From assembly GCF_000300235.2 (NCBI RefSeq), contig NZ_CP004388.1:4038001-4102000 (forward strand): DNA of 64,000 nt, in the 5' to 3' direction. The notes under the pieces are model-generated. The model saw only the letters and a program-made list of their open reading frames with translations. It was not told the origin of the DNA and made no database searches. Numbering within the stretch: the stretch's first letter is position 1; each line of letters starts with the position of its first letter. A program made the translations under genes and the position numbers. The stretch is from Thalassospira xiamenensis M-5 = DSM 17429. Its GTDB lineage: Bacteria > Pseudomonadota > Alphaproteobacteria > Rhodospirillales > Thalassospiraceae. Positions 24,845-34,143 of this stretch are shown here, piece by piece.

Positions 24845-25819
24845 TTAACCTCCGTGAACGGCGCTGGCCATCGCAAGATAAAGCGGAATGCCAAGCGTCA
24901 GGTTGAAGGGGAACGTCACGCCAAGCGACAGCGTAAGATAGACCGACGGATTGGCCTCTGGCAGGGCGACACGCATGGCCGCAGGCACCGCGATATAACT
25001 TGCCGAGGCGGCCAGAACCATCAACAGCACTGTACCCCCCAGTGACAGGCCGATCAGCAACGCAAATACCAGACCAAGGCAGGAGCCGATCACCGGCATC
25101 ATAACACCAAAGGCCAGTGGCCCCGCACGCAGCACGGCACGACCCTGTTTAAGCCCACGCCCCGCAACCAGTCCCATATCAAGCAGAAACAGGCAAAGAA
25201 CCCCCTGGAAGGGTGAAACAATCAGCGCCTCGATCTTTGCCATGCCCTCAGCCCCGGTGATCCAGCCGATAAAGAAACTGCCGACAAGCAAAACGATGGA
25301 ACCATTGAGCAGGATTTCACGGATCAGCGCACCATCCATCCGCCCCTTACCGCCCGATGACACAAGCAACAGGGCCGAAAAAATAGCCGGTGCCTCCATG
25401 GCCGCCGCGACAGCAACCATGTAACCCTCTGCCACGATGCCGGAACTTTGCAGGACCGAGGTCGCCGCAACAAACGTCACGATGGAGATCGAGCCATAAT
25501 GCCCGGCAACGGCGGCGGCATCTGTCCGGCTGAGTTGCGATATCCACCGCAAAAGGCCAAAGGCGATAAAGGGCAGAACGAAGGACAGGATCACACCTGC
25601 CATCAGGGTCATACCCAAGGTCAGGTCGATCCCGTTATTTGAGACCGCAACCCCGCCCTTGAAGCCAATGGCAAACAGAAGATAAAGCGATATCCCTTTG
25701 GCCACGGCTTCGGGGATCGTCAGATCGGATCGCGCAAGGGCAGCCCCCACCCCCAGAACAAAGAAAAGAACGATGGGCGACAGAAGATTTTGCGCCGCCA
25801 GGCTCAACACATCTTGCAT
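24845..25819 (-). CDS. sbtA: SbtA-family sodium-dependent bicarbonate permease
   Basis: 324 residues from the ATG at 25819 (AGGGA upstream); the frame is open to 25909 but homology starts at MQDVLSLAAQNLLSPIVLFF. There are ten or so membrane helices in two inverted halves. ARSDLTIPEAVAKGISLYLL and AIGFKGGVAVSNNG are the SbtA signature around the sodium/bicarbonate site. Later LLFDMGLVAGRG-like LFLLDMGLVAGRGLKQGR and ASASYIAVPAAMRVALPEAN repeat the pattern. SbtA is best known from cyanobacterial carbon concentration but occurs in heterotrophs. It forms a pair with the PII-like gene downstream and lies near the carbonic anhydrase. Confidence 0.87.
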   Translation of the reverse strand: MQDVLSLAAQNLLSPIVLFFVLGVGAALARSDLTIPEAVAKGISLYLLFAIGFKGGVAVSNNGIDLTLGMTLMAGVILSFVLPFIAFGLLRWISQLSRTDAAAVAGHYGSISIVTFVAATSVLQSSGIVAEGYMVAVAAAMEAPAIFSALLLVSSGGKGRMDGALIREILLNGSIVLLVGSFFIGWITGAEGMAKIEALIVSPFQGVLCLFLLDMGLVAGRGLKQGRAVLRAGPLAFGVMMPVIGSCLGLVFALLIGLSLGGTVLLMVLAASASYIAVPAAMRVALPEANPSVYLTLSLGVTFPFNLTLGIPLYLAMASAVHGG

Positions 25820-25982
25820 GGCTGTCCCTTGACTATGATACCTTGGTGTTGGTGTCGCGCAAGCAGTCTCGCCCCTGCGCCAAAACCGCAATTCCGATAG
25901 CAGGATCACGGTTTTCTGTCATCAGAAAGCCGAACCCTCCGATCACAGGGGCGTAACTTCGTTCACATAATTTACCAAAAAC

Positions 25983-27170
25983 TTAAAGCAGCTCGATGGC
26001 GACCGCCGTGGCCTCACCGCCACCAATGCAAAGCGACGCCACGCCCTTGGTCCCGCCATGGGTTTTAAGCGCATGGATCAGGGTCACCAACAACCGCGCA
26101 CCGGTGGCACCTATCGGATGGCCCAGCGCACAGGCACCGCCATGGACATTGACCTTGCCGTGATCAAGTTCCAGATCACGGATGGCGGCCATCGCCACCA
26201 CGGCAAAGGCTTCGTTGATTTCCCACAGATCAACATCGTCCTTGGACCAGCCGGTTTTGCCCAGCACCTTTTTGATCGCATCAATCGGAGCCGTCGTGAA
26301 CCAGCAAGGTTCTTGGGCGTGGGTAGACTGACCAACGATTTTGGCAAGCGGCTTAAGCCCGCGCTTTTCGGCTTCCGACGCGCGCATCATGACAAGAGCC
26401 GCCGCCCCATCGGAAATCGATGCCGAATGGGCCGCGGTTACTGTGCCGTCCTTGGCGAATGCCGGGCGCAGGGTCGGGATTTTTTCCGGCTTGGCCTTGG
26501 GCGGCTGTTCATCGGCATCAATGGTAACCTCGCCGTTACGGGTGGCATAGGTCACCGGGGCAATTTCATCAGCAAAATGGCCTGACTTGGCAGCATTCTG
26601 CGCACGAGTCAGCGACGTGATGGCATAGTCGTCCTGTGCTTTGCGGGTAAAGCCGTATTTTTCGGCTGTCGCCTCGGCAAAGGTCCCCATGGAACGGCCC
26701 TTGTCATAGGCATCTTCCAGCCCATCCAGCGCCATATGGTCATAAACCATGTCATGACCGTATTTGTGGCCCGACCGCATTTTCGGAAGCAGGAACGGCG
26801 CATTGGTCATGCTTTCCATCCCCCCCACAACCATGACATTGGCGCCACCGGCGACCAGCGTATCATGGGCAAACATCACGGCCTTCATGCCCGATCCGCA
26901 CATCTTGTTGATCGTGGTTGCACCGGCAGAACGCGGGATACCCGCCTTCCATGCGGCCTGACGCGCCGGGGCCTGTCCCTGACCAGCGGGCAGAACGTTA
27001 CCCATAATGACTTCGTCAACATCTTCGGCAGCAACACGGCCATGCTCAAGCGCGGCCCTGATGGCAACGCCGCCCAGTTCGGATGCGGTAACGGTTGCGA
27101 AATCCCCCTGCAGGCCGCCCATCGGGGTTCTGGCACAGGAAACGATAACGATGGGGTCTGAATTGCTCAT
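25983..27170 (-). CDS. Acetyl-CoA C-acetyltransferase (thiolase)
   Basis: 395 residues from the ATG at 27170 (MSNSDPIVIVSCARTPMGG); a frame extension to 27191 is not conserved. The nucleophile cysteine is in NKMCGSGMKAVMFA, the second thiolase motif is NVHGGACALGHPIGATGAR (catalytic His), and the final cysteine is in LCIGGGEATAVAIE. It is a biosynthetic/degradative type II thiolase that condenses or cleaves acetoacetyl-CoA. It follows the isovaleryl-CoA dehydrogenase gene by 30 bases, so a role at the end of leucine degradation (acetoacetyl-CoA cleavage) or in branched acyl-CoA oxidation is likely. Confidence 0.92.
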   Translation of the reverse strand: MSNSDPIVIVSCARTPMGGLQGDFATVTASELGGVAIRAALEHGRVAAEDVDEVIMGNVLPAGQGQAPARQAAWKAGIPRSAGATTINKMCGSGMKAVMFAHDTLVAGGANVMVVGGMESMTNAPFLLPKMRSGHKYGHDMVYDHMALDGLEDAYDKGRSMGTFAEATAEKYGFTRKAQDDYAITSLTRAQNAAKSGHFADEIAPVTYATRNGEVTIDADEQPPKAKPEKIPTLRPAFAKDGTVTAAHSASISDGAAALVMMRASEAEKRGLKPLAKIVGQSTHAQEPCWFTTAPIDAIKKVLGKTGWSKDDVDLWEINEAFAVVAMAAIRDLELDHGKVNVHGGACALGHPIGATGARLLVTLIHALKTHGGTKGVASLCIGGGEATAVAIELL

Positions 27171-27200
27171 GGATCTGATCCTGTATTCCAAATATGGGGA

Positions 27201-28373
27201 TTAGGCGGTTTCGCCGAAAAGTTCACGGCCAATCAACATGCGGCGAATTTCGCTAGTGCCTGCGCCAATCTCGTAAAGCTTGGCATCGCGCAGCAAACGT
27301 CCCGTCGGGTATTCATTGATATAACCATTACCACCCAGCGTCTGAATGGCTTCAAGCGCCATCCAGGTCGCTTTTTCGGCAGCATAAAGGATCACTCCTG
27401 CCGCGTCCTTGCGTGATGTTTCACCACGATCACATGCCTTGGCGACCTCGTAAACATAGGCCCGGCAGGCATTCATTGTGGTGTACATATCGGCCATCTT
27501 GCCCTGCATCAGCTGGAATTCACCGATCGCCCTGCCGAATTGTTTGCGTTCATGAATATAGGGCACGACCACGTCCATGCAGGCCCGCATGATGCCGGTC
27601 GGTCCGGCGGCCAGAACGACACGCTCATAATCAAGGCCGCTCATCAAAACACGAACGCCGCCATTCAAATTCCCAAGGATATTTTCATCGGGTACTTCGC
27701 AATCCTGAAACACCAGTTCGCAGGTGTTTGACCCCCGCATCCCCAGTTTATCGAGCTTCTGCGCCGTCGAGAAACCCTTGAAACCCTTTTCGATAATAAA
27801 TGCCGTAATACCCTTGGGCCCAGCATCGATATCGGTTTTAGCATAAACCACCAGCGTATCGGCATCCGGACCATTGGTGATCCACATCTTGTTGCCATTC
27901 AGGATGAAACGGTCACCTTTTTTTTCCGCCCGCAATTTCATCGACACCACATCGGAACCGGATCCCGGTTCGCTCATGGCAAGCGCACCGACATGTTCAC
28001 CACTCATCAACTTTGGCAGGTACTTTGCCTTTTGCTCGGCATTGGCATTGCGTTTGATCTGATTGACACACAGGTTGGAATGCGCCCCGTAGGAAAGTGC
28101 AACCGATGCCGATGCACGGCTGATTTCTTCCATGGCAATCACATGTTCAAGATAGCCAAGACCGGTACCGCCATCTTCCTCGGGGACTGTCATACCCAGC
28201 AGACCAAGATCGCCAAATTTGCGCCACAGATCATTGGGGAATTCATTTTTTTCATCAATCTCGGCCGCGCGCGGCGCGATTTCTGCCTCGGCGAAGGATG
28301 AAACGGTTTCGCGGATCGCTTCTGCGGTCTCGCCGAGATCAAATTTCAATCCGGGAAAGTCGAAAAATGCCAT
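27201..28373 (-). CDS. ivd: Isovaleryl-CoA dehydrogenase
   Basis: 390 residues. The [20 protein letters not shown] stretch is a hallmark of isovaleryl-CoA dehydrogenases and of this acyl-CoA dehydrogenase branch. Also present are [53 protein letters not shown] and the ending [20 protein letters not shown]. In leucine catabolism the enzyme converts isovaleryl-CoA to 3-methylcrotonyl-CoA, passing electrons to ETF. It lies between a PaaI-type thioesterase gene (58 bases upstream) and the thiolase gene (30 bases downstream). 3-Methylcrotonyl-CoA carboxylase and HMG-CoA lyase genes are not adjacent. Confidence 0.9.
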   Translation of the reverse strand: MAFFDFPGLKFDLGETAEAIRETVSSFAEAEIAPRAAEIDEKNEFPNDLWRKFGDLGLLGMTVPEEDGGTGLGYLEHVIAMEEISRASASVALSYGAHSNLCVNQIKRNANAEQKAKYLPKLMSGEHVGALAMSEPGSGSDVVSMKLRAEKKGDRFILNGNKMWITNGPDADTLVVYAKTDIDAGPKGITAFIIEKGFKGFSTAQKLDKLGMRGSNTCELVFQDCEVPDENILGNLNGGVRVLMSGLDYERVVLAAGPTGIMRACMDVVVPYIHERKQFGRAIGEFQLMQGKMADMYTTMNACRAYVYEVAKACDRGETSRKDAAGVILYAAEKATWMALEAIQTLGGNGYINEYPTGRLLRDAKLYEIGAGTSEIRRMLIGRELFGETA

Positions 28374-28431
28374 TTTACTATTCCTGCCCTGGGTGTTTTG
28401 ATTTTTTGATAAAAGTGAATAATCAAACCGA

Positions 28432-28896
28432 TTATGCAGCGTTACTTAATAATTCCGGCGGCAGCTTCATGACCTTGAGCGTCTGAAGCGACGTCGCACA
28501 CAGAACCGGCTCACTATTCCTCATACCAAAGACATCGATGCGGGTGACAATGATCGACCGACCGCGTGAAACCACCTCGCCAACCGCGCGCAACTGATCG
28601 CCCATGCCCGGCGCAACGATGTTAAGCTTGTATTCGATGGTCAGCATGCCCTGATCTTCGGCAACGAGGCTCCATCCAGCAAAGCCGCCCGCGATGTCGG
28701 CAAGCCCGGCGATCAGGCCGCCATGAAAATAGCCGTTATGCTGGATCAGATCCGCGCGTGACGGCACGACAATCTCGACCCGCCCCGGCTTCACATCAAC
28801 GACCTCGGCCCCAATCGAAAGATTGTAGGGCTGCTGAGAAAACCGATGCCGGACTTCAGCATCATAGTTCGGATTTTGCGGCTCAAACTGTGCCAT
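28432..28896 (-). CDS. PaaI-family hot-dog thioesterase
   Basis: 154 residues in a single hot-dog fold. [20 protein letters not shown] holds the conserved HGG and the Asp of the PaaI/YbgC-like active site. Then comes [31 protein letters not shown], here [18 protein letters not shown] and [23 protein letters not shown] lies 7 bases before the ATG. It heads the run thioesterase-ivd-thiolase and is the first gene after the palindromic promoter at 28975-29003. It may hydrolyse branched or aromatic acyl-CoA that accumulates, a housekeeping role common for such genes in catabolic operons. Confidence 0.85.
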   Translation of the reverse strand: MAQFEPQNPNYDAEVRHRFSQQPYNLSIGAEVVDVKPGRVEIVVPSRADLIQHNGYFHGGLIAGLADIAGGFAGWSLVAEDQGMLTIEYKLNIVAPGMGDQLRAVGEVVSRGRSIIVTRIDVFGMRNSEPVLCATSLQTLKVMKLPPELLSNAA

Positions 28897-28974
28897 CTTG
28901 CGATCCTGTCCTGCCTGCAGTCATGCCGGGTCAATATATCGAGCACCGGACATCACGGGTTATGAAGCAAATCT

Positions 28975-29003
28975 GTTGTAGTTTACGTTAACGTAAACGT
29001 CAA
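28975..29003 (-). promoter_or_regulatory. Promoter with perfect 18-bp palindrome in its spacer (LiuR-like operator candidate)
   Basis: On the - strand: -35 TTGACG (complement of 28998-29003), 17-base spacer, -10 TACAAC (complement of 28975-28980). The palindrome GTTTACGTTAACGTAAAC at 28981-28998 fills the whole spacer. The downstream genes are a thioesterase, isovaleryl-CoA dehydrogenase and thiolase. As I recall, MerR-family LiuR sites of leucine-catabolic genes have a TTTACG/CGTAAA palindrome of this kind. No regulator gene is adjacent. Confidence 0.6.
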
Positions 29004-29085
29004 ATCAAAATCCGCATCACTATACCTATTTATGATCGCAAGAGGCAAAAGGCCGGTTTTCAACTTTATATCAACTCATCGGGGG

Positions 29086-29934
29086 TCAGTTTGTGCCGGT
29101 GCTCCAGCGGGCGATGCTGGCTTCGAGCATTTCATCCATCACGCCGTCGCCCACAAGCTTGAAAAGTGCCTGAGCAATACGGCCACGCATCGCGCCGGTA
29201 TTGCAGGGCGACTTATGCGACATGGTCAGATACAGGCTTTCTTCGCTTACCGCGATGTCATAGCTGCGAATATCGTCAATCTTTTCCCGCGCAGCAAAAG
29301 CTTTGCCCGGGAACTCTTCGTAAATCAGATATTCTCCGCGATTACGATCCAGCATCATCAAACCTTGTTCAAGGCTTGGAACTTCCCGAATTGTCAGGTT
29401 TTGGGCTGCATAGCTGTCGAATTCCTGCCCGAAACTGTTGTTGATGACTGTAAGCCCCTCAAGCCCGCGCAGATCCGACCATTGGCGATAATTGATATCA
29501 ATGTTGGCTTTGGTCCAGATGACCGTACGCGTCCCTTGGAATGCCGGATAAAAATAATCCATGTATTCAAGTCGCGGCACCGTAAAGAAGGCACCTGCGA
29601 TCATATCGATGCCACCCTCACGCATGTGCTGCTGCACACGCCCCCAACTACCGGTATTGACGACTTCAATGTTAATGCCCGCGGCATCACCAACCCGCTG
29701 CAGGAATTCAGCAGCCGCACCAATAAGATGACCAGAACCATCGTCGGCTGGCCAAAGATAGGGTGGGTAATCCGGGTTTCCCGATGCAATCAAATGGTTG
29801 CAATCCCGCACGCCACCATTATCGACCGCAAAATTCTGTGAGGCGTCTTTGGCATGGGCAATGTTTGCTGCGATTAAACCAGCAACGCAAATGGACGCTA
29901 AATACCCTGTCCGGGTCATCAACTGCATATCCAT
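29086..29934 (-). CDS. Periplasmic solute-binding protein, family 3 (PBPb) type
   Basis: 282 residues from the ATG at 29934 (GGAG four bases upstream); the GTG at 29937 and ATG at 29928 are alternatives. The signal peptide is YLASICVAGLIAANIAHA with cleavage before KDA. The mature part has the two-lobe family 3 pattern: NPDYPPYLWPADDGSGHLIG, AGAFFTVPRLEYMDYFYPAF, DLRGLEGLTVINNSFGQEF, EEFPGKAFAAR and SEESLYLTMSHKSPC. The family binds amino acids or acts as an isolated ligand sensor. No ABC permease or ATPase gene is near, so it is either an orphan binding protein or serves a remote transporter or receptor. The ligand is unknown. Confidence 0.82.
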   Translation of the reverse strand: MDMQLMTRTGYLASICVAGLIAANIAHAKDASQNFAVDNGGVRDCNHLIASGNPDYPPYLWPADDGSGHLIGAAAEFLQRVGDAAGINIEVVNTGSWGRVQQHMREGGIDMIAGAFFTVPRLEYMDYFYPAFQGTRTVIWTKANIDINYRQWSDLRGLEGLTVINNSFGQEFDSYAAQNLTIREVPSLEQGLMMLDRNRGEYLIYEEFPGKAFAAREKIDDIRSYDIAVSEESLYLTMSHKSPCNTGAMRGRIAQALFKLVGDGVMDEMLEASIARWSTGTN

Positions 29935-30090
29935 CACTCTCCAACCGCATCACCAATCTCGCAGCGTCGATTATTTTATGAGTAATGTAAGGAGACTCAC
30001 GAGCATATTCACCATCCGGTATGTGTTTTTTTCGCACATTACCACAATTACACACCAACCGTTGGATGATACTGTGTGACGTCCTAAAAT

Positions 30091-30121
30091 CAAAAAAGCC
30101 CCCGCAAAGCGGAGGCTTCTT
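30091..30121 (-). terminator. Terminator of the DEAD-box helicase gene
   Basis: Stem AAGCCcCCGC / GCGGaGGCTT (one internal mismatch, loop AAA) at 30096-30118, with TTTTTTG on the - strand side (complement of 30091-30097). It is 65 bases beyond the helicase stop. A T-rich CTTCTTTT on the other side may also allow + strand termination. Confidence 0.75.
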
Positions 30122-30182
30122 TTAAAATCTTCAGATTTCCCGGGACTTTCAGCAAAAGGCGGAAAGAGAAAGGCAAAATGAC

Positions 30183-31991
30183 TTAGGCGGAACGGCGCTT
30201 CATGCCCTGGTTTCCACCACGGATTTCACCACGACCACCTTCGGCACGGCGCGGACGATCACTGAAATCACGACCGCGGGTATCACGATCTCGATTTTTG
30301 AAACCGCGTTCGCCACGTGGTTTGTCAGCAAAACGACGCTCACCATCACGTGCCGGTGCACCTTCGCCACGCGGGCGGAAGTTGGTGCCACGGTCCGTGC
30401 GCTCGGTACGATCAGAACGCTCTGCACGATCAGGGCGCTGGTCGGCAGCAGCGCGATCAAAGCGCGGCTTGCGGTCAAAACGGTCACCACCGCGGTCGTT
30501 ACGATCCGAACGGGCCGGACGATCACCACCGCGATCACCACGCGGCTGATCTGACTGGCCAAAACGACGGCCGCCATCACGATCACCACCAAAAGCCCGA
30601 CCGCCTTCGCGATCCCCTTCGAAACGGCGCGCACCATCACGGTCACCTTCGGCACGACGCGGGCCGCCGAATGAACGGGCACCATCACGGCCACCAGCAA
30701 ATCCACCGCGACCACCACGGCCAGCATCGCGACCACCGTCACGACCACCGCCGAAACCACCACGACCACGACCGCCATCACGGCCACCGCCAAATCCGCC
30801 GCGACCACCACGAGCACCATCGCGACCGCCACCACCCGACGAACGGGCCGGAGGAGCCGAATGGAATTCATGATCTTCGTCGATCTCGACCTGCTGGCCG
30901 ATCACGCGTTCGATGTTGCGCAGATGACGAACGTCACGCGGTTCGCAGAACGAAATCGCGATGCCTTCGGCACTGCCGCGACCGGTACGGCCAATGCGGT
31001 GCACATAGTTTTCCGGATCGGTCGGCAGGTCATAGTTGATGACATGCGTGATGCCCGGAACGTCAATCCCACGTGCTGCAACGTCAGTTGCAATCAGGAC
31101 CGGGAACTGGCCATTACGGAAGTTACGCAGGATTTTCTGGCGAATACGCTGCTGCTTGTCACCATGGATGGCGTCGGTATCGACACCTTCATCGCGCAGT
31201 TGGAACGAAAGCTCGTCCGCATCGGCTTTGGTTTTGGTGAAAACCAGAACGCGTTCGCTTTCCTGACGTTTCAGCAACTGAACCAGAAGCGAGGTCTTGT
31301 CGTGACGTTTCACGAACATGCCGCGCTGGGTCACACGCTCGGTCACGCTGGACTGCGGCGCGGTTTCAACCTTAACCGGATTGTTCAGCAAACGGTCGGT
31401 CAGATGTTTGACAGCCGGCGGCATGGTTGCCGAGAACATCACCGTCTGGTGATCACGCGGCAGCACTTCGGCAACGGTCAGAACGTCTTCCGAGAAGCCC
31501 ATATCGAGCATACGGTCGGCTTCGTCAAGAATGAAGACTTCGATGTCATCAAAACGAATGGTATTGCGTGACATGTGGTCAAGCAGACGACCCGGGGTCG
31601 CAACCAGAATGTCAACGCCACGGCGCAGTTCCTGAATCTGCGGGCCCATCGGCGAGCCACCGTAAACAACAGAAGAGAACAGGCGAATACCTTTTTTGAA
31701 ATCACGCAGGCACTGACCGATCTGGTTTACCAGTTCACGCGTCGGCGCAAGAATAAGCGCGCGCGGCTGGCCCGGTGCCGGGCGTTTCGGGTTTTCGGCA
31801 AGGCGCTGCAACAGCGGCAGGCAGAAAGCAGCGGTTTTACCACCACCCGTCTGGGAAATACCCATCAGGTCACGACCCTCAAGCAAAGCCGGAATGGTTT
31901 TTGCCTGAATCTCGGTCGGTGCGGTGAAACCAGAAGCTTCAACGTTGCGCAGCAGGGGCTCGATAAGGTTGAGCCCTTCAAAATTAGTCAT
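30183..31991 (-). CDS. DEAD-box RNA helicase (RhlE-like) with RGG/RD-rich C-terminal tail
   Basis: 602 residues from the ATG at 31991 (MTNFEGLNLIEPLLRNVEA); the frame runs to 32081 but lacks homology there. The Q motif is near residue 25. Motif I is SQTGGGKTAAF (46-56). PTRELVNQ, DEADRMLDMGF, FSATMP, VLVFTKTKADADEL and HRIGRTGRG complete the helicase core. From residue 384 a 219-residue low-complexity tail of GGRDGGR, GRGGFGGG and DRPDR repeats forms an intrinsically disordered RNA-binding region, as in RhlE or eukaryotic RGG proteins. It unwinds RNA duplexes in ribosome assembly, decay or cold response. A long spaced divergent region separates it from the chemoreceptor gene. Confidence 0.93.
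   Translation of the reverse strand: MTNFEGLNLIEPLLRNVEASGFTAPTEIQAKTIPALLEGRDLMGISQTGGGKTAAFCLPLLQRLAENPKRPAPGQPRALILAPTRELVNQIGQCLRDFKKGIRLFSSVVYGGSPMGPQIQELRRGVDILVATPGRLLDHMSRNTIRFDDIEVFILDEADRMLDMGFSEDVLTVAEVLPRDHQTVMFSATMPPAVKHLTDRLLNNPVKVETAPQSSVTERVTQRGMFVKRHDKTSLLVQLLKRQESERVLVFTKTKADADELSFQLRDEGVDTDAIHGDKQQRIRQKILRNFRNGQFPVLIATDVAARGIDVPGITHVINYDLPTDPENYVHRIGRTGRGSAEGIAISFCEPRDVRHLRNIERVIGQQVEIDEDHEFHSAPPARSSGGGGRDGARGGRGGFGGGRDGGRGRGGFGGGRDGGRDAGRGGRGGFAGGRDGARSFGGPRRAEGDRDGARRFEGDREGGRAFGGDRDGGRRFGQSDQPRGDRGGDRPARSDRNDRGGDRFDRKPRFDRAAADQRPDRAERSDRTERTDRGTNFRPRGEGAPARDGERRFADKPRGERGFKNRDRDTRGRDFSDRPRRAEGGRGEIRGGNQGMKRRSA
30186..30842 (-). repeat. Low-complexity repeat encoding the helicase RGG/RD tail
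   Basis: A coding stretch made of many imperfect copies of short units (CGTGATGGTGGTCGTGG-like on the - strand). It encodes GGRDGGR and RGGFGGG motifs first and then DRPDR/RSDR motifs. The triplet phase is kept throughout, so it is selected protein sequence rather than a satellite. Such arrays vary in copy number between strains. Confidence 0.75.
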
Positions 31992-32366
31992 AAAGGAAAG
32001 TCCTTCAAAATCCGGTCGGCGCCATGTTCGCGCCATGATGTGCCTGCTCGACAGCAATAGCGACCGGTGCACGGCGATCAAGCCGCTGCTTCGGACCCTG
32101 CATGAGAGGCATATGATGAGGCCATGACGTCATCACGTCATCGCCGCCCTCGCCTTTTCACACAGTTCCTGACAGCTCAATCTGCCCTACAAGCGAAGGA
32201 ATGAACGGGGTGATACATGCCCCCCGAAACAAAGTCAATCAATCCCTGCGCCGGGCAGCCATGCAAAAACGCATTCACCATTCCCATATGTAACGCGGAA
32301 TTAATCTATGCATGTCTAATTTGTGTGCATTATCGGTCGCTTAAATAACGCGTAAGGGGAAGAAAT
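31992..32366. other. Divergent intergenic region between helicase and chemoreceptor
   Basis: 375 bases with no credible gene. An 8-bp tandem repeat ACGTCATC-ACGTCATC at 32128-32143 overlaps a TGACGTCA palindrome. The + strand end has AGGGGAAG, the chemoreceptor ribosome site. Promoters for both genes must lie here, but no convincing -35/-10 pair was identified. The long leader of the helicase could be a cold-responsive untranslated region, as is common for DEAD-box genes; that is inference. Confidence 0.4.
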
Positions 32367-34037
32367 ATGCGTTTTCGGGTTGTTACGGGGATTTTTTCGA
32401 TCCCGGCCATCTGCCTGCTGACACTTCTCGCGATTATCGCGACAGTCGCTTTGAATTATCAAAACAGCCTGCGTAACGGTAAGTTCGAACAGATCGAACA
32501 TCTGACCGAGGGTGCGGTAACGATCGTTGATTCATATATTGCCAAGGTCAAAGCGGGCGATATGGATGAAAACGCCGCCAAGGCAGAAGTGCTTTCATTG
32601 CTCAATGCGTATCGCTTTGATGGGGAGAACTACATATACGCCACCGATTATAACCATTGCATGGTTCTCGATCCGCTCAGCCCCGAAGATGTCGGCAAAT
32701 GCAACCCCGACAGCAAAGTGCGCCAGATGATCGTCAAAACCGCCAAGGCCGGTGGTGGCGTGATAACCTATGAAACCAAAAAACCAGGCATGGGCGATAC
32801 ATTGGTCGAAAAGGCCGCATATGTTCGTCCGATTCCGGGCTGGAACTGGGCATTGGGTGCGGGCGTCTATATGGATGACGTCGCCGCAGAATTTCAGTCT
32901 GTGATGCAACGTATCGCGATTATCTCTGTGATCGCGATCGTCATCGCCGGCGTGTTGTCCTGGTTCGTCGGCACCCGCATAACCAAAAGCATCGTCGGCC
33001 TGAACCGTTCGATCGCGACAATTGCCGAAGGCAATTATCAGGCACCAGTTGACACGGATTCCAACTTTACCGAAATCGGCGACATGGCATCTGGCGTTCT
33101 TGCCCTGCGTGACAAATCCGCGCAGGCCCAGCAGCTTGAAAAAGACGCCGCAATCCAGAAACAGAGAGCCGAAGAAGAACGACGCACCAATATCCGCAAC
33201 ATCGCCAAAAAACTCGAGAGCGAAGTTGGTGGTATTGCCGGTGCCGTTGACCAATCGGTTAAACGCAGCGGTGAACTTGCAGTCAATATGTCACACAACG
33301 CCGAAGGCATTCTTGATCAGAGCCAGCAGGTTGCATCTGCTGCCGGATCCGTCTCGCAGAATGTTGATGCGGTTGCCGCCGCGACCGAGGAACTTTCTTC
33401 CTCTATCACGGAAATCAACGTTCAGATTTCCCAGATGTCAAACACTGTAGAACGCGCAACGCATGAAAGCCAAAGCGCCTCTGACGATGTTGGCGGCCTG
33501 TCCGAAGCCGTTGATAAAATCAAGGAAATCGTCAGCCTGATTAACGACATCGCGGGCCAGACCAACCTCTTGGCCCTGAACGCAACCATCGAAGCCGCCC
33601 GTGCAGGTGATGCGGGCAAGGGCTTTGCGGTGGTCGCAAGCGAAGTCAAAAACCTTGCGACCCAGACCGGGCGGGCGACCGAGGAAATCGCGGCCCAGAT
33701 CAACGGCATCGTCGAAGGCACCGAGCGTGCGGTTACGGGTATTTCGCGCGTGTCGGAAACCATTGATCAGGTCCGGTCTGCGTCAACCGCCATTGCGGCG
33801 GCAATTGAAGAACAGGGCGCAGCCACACAGGAAATCGCGGGCAATGCCAATCGCAGTGCGGATGGCGTGAAACAGATTTCGTATAGTGTCGATCAAACCA
33901 TGAAGAACGCGCAAAGCACAACCACCCATGCGGGCGATCTGCGCAACGCGTCCGAAGAACTTTCGTCGCGGTCTTCGGAACTGACACAGATCATTCACCG
34001 CTTCTCGAACGATCTGATCAAGCAGGCTGAGAATTGA
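32367..34037 (+). CDS. Methyl-accepting chemotaxis protein with single Cache domain
   Basis: 556 residues. TM1 is about residues 8-28 ([20 protein letters not shown]). A periplasmic sCache_2-like sensor follows ([42 protein letters not shown]). TM2 is [24 protein letters not shown] (residues ~212-265) follows with [20 protein letters not shown]. The signalling domain contains [20 protein letters not shown] and [20 protein letters not shown] with the hairpin-tip residues. No C-terminal CheR-binding pentapeptide is visible. AGGGGAAG precedes the ATG. The sCache_2 type often senses short carboxylates. It would feed the chemotaxis kinase CheA at the cell pole; the signal is unknown. Confidence 0.92.
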   Translation: MRFRVVTGIFSIPAICLLTLLAIIATVALNYQNSLRNGKFEQIEHLTEGAVTIVDSYIAKVKAGDMDENAAKAEVLSLLNAYRFDGENYIYATDYNHCMVLDPLSPEDVGKCNPDSKVRQMIVKTAKAGGGVITYETKKPGMGDTLVEKAAYVRPIPGWNWALGAGVYMDDVAAEFQSVMQRIAIISVIAIVIAGVLSWFVGTRITKSIVGLNRSIATIAEGNYQAPVDTDSNFTEIGDMASGVLALRDKSAQAQQLEKDAAIQKQRAEEERRTNIRNIAKKLESEVGGIAGAVDQSVKRSGELAVNMSHNAEGILDQSQQVASAAGSVSQNVDAVAAATEELSSSITEINVQISQMSNTVERATHESQSASDDVGGLSEAVDKIKEIVSLINDIAGQTNLLALNATIEAARAGDAGKGFAVVASEVKNLATQTGRATEEIAAQINGIVEGTERAVTGISRVSETIDQVRSASTAIAAAIEEQGAATQEIAGNANRSADGVKQISYSVDQTMKNAQSTTTHAGDLRNASEELSSRSSELTQIIHRFSNDLIKQAEN

Positions 34038-34053
34038 TTGCTGCGAAGAAAAT

Positions 34054-34078
34054 AGCCTCAACCAAAACGGATGAGGCT
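34054..34078 (+). repeat. Short hairpin after the chemoreceptor gene
   Basis: A 7-bp inverted repeat AGCCTCA / TGAGGCT lies 16 bases after the stop, just before the stronger terminator at 34084-34117. Without a T-run it is unlikely to terminate alone but may stabilise the mRNA 3' end. Confidence 0.45.
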
Positions 34079-34083
34079 TAAGC

Positions 34084-34121
34084 AAAACGGGTCATTTCCT
34101 GCGAAATGGCCCGTTTTCTTT
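34084..34121 (+). terminator. Bidirectional terminator between chemoreceptor and pheA
   Basis: Fifteen-pair stem AAAACGGG-T-CATTTC / GAAATG-G-CCCGTTTT with the loop CTGC at 34084-34117, followed by TTTTCTTT. The A-run on the left gives a T-run on the - strand. It sits between convergent genes 46 bases after the chemoreceptor stop and 27 bases before the end of pheA, so it can serve both. Confidence 0.85.
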
Positions 34122-34143
34122 ATCGAAAAGGATCTAAGCCGAT

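Noticed and set aside
30186-30842. Repetitive DNA that might be taken for a CRISPR or satellite array
   Set aside because: Repeats are short, imperfect, in frame and encode the helicase tail; there are no unique spacers of constant length.
30317-31039. Long + strand open frames (His-rich translation) opposite the helicase tail
   Set aside because: They are the complement of the RGG-coding repeat; the extreme composition (His/Asp-rich) reflects codon shadow, not a gene.
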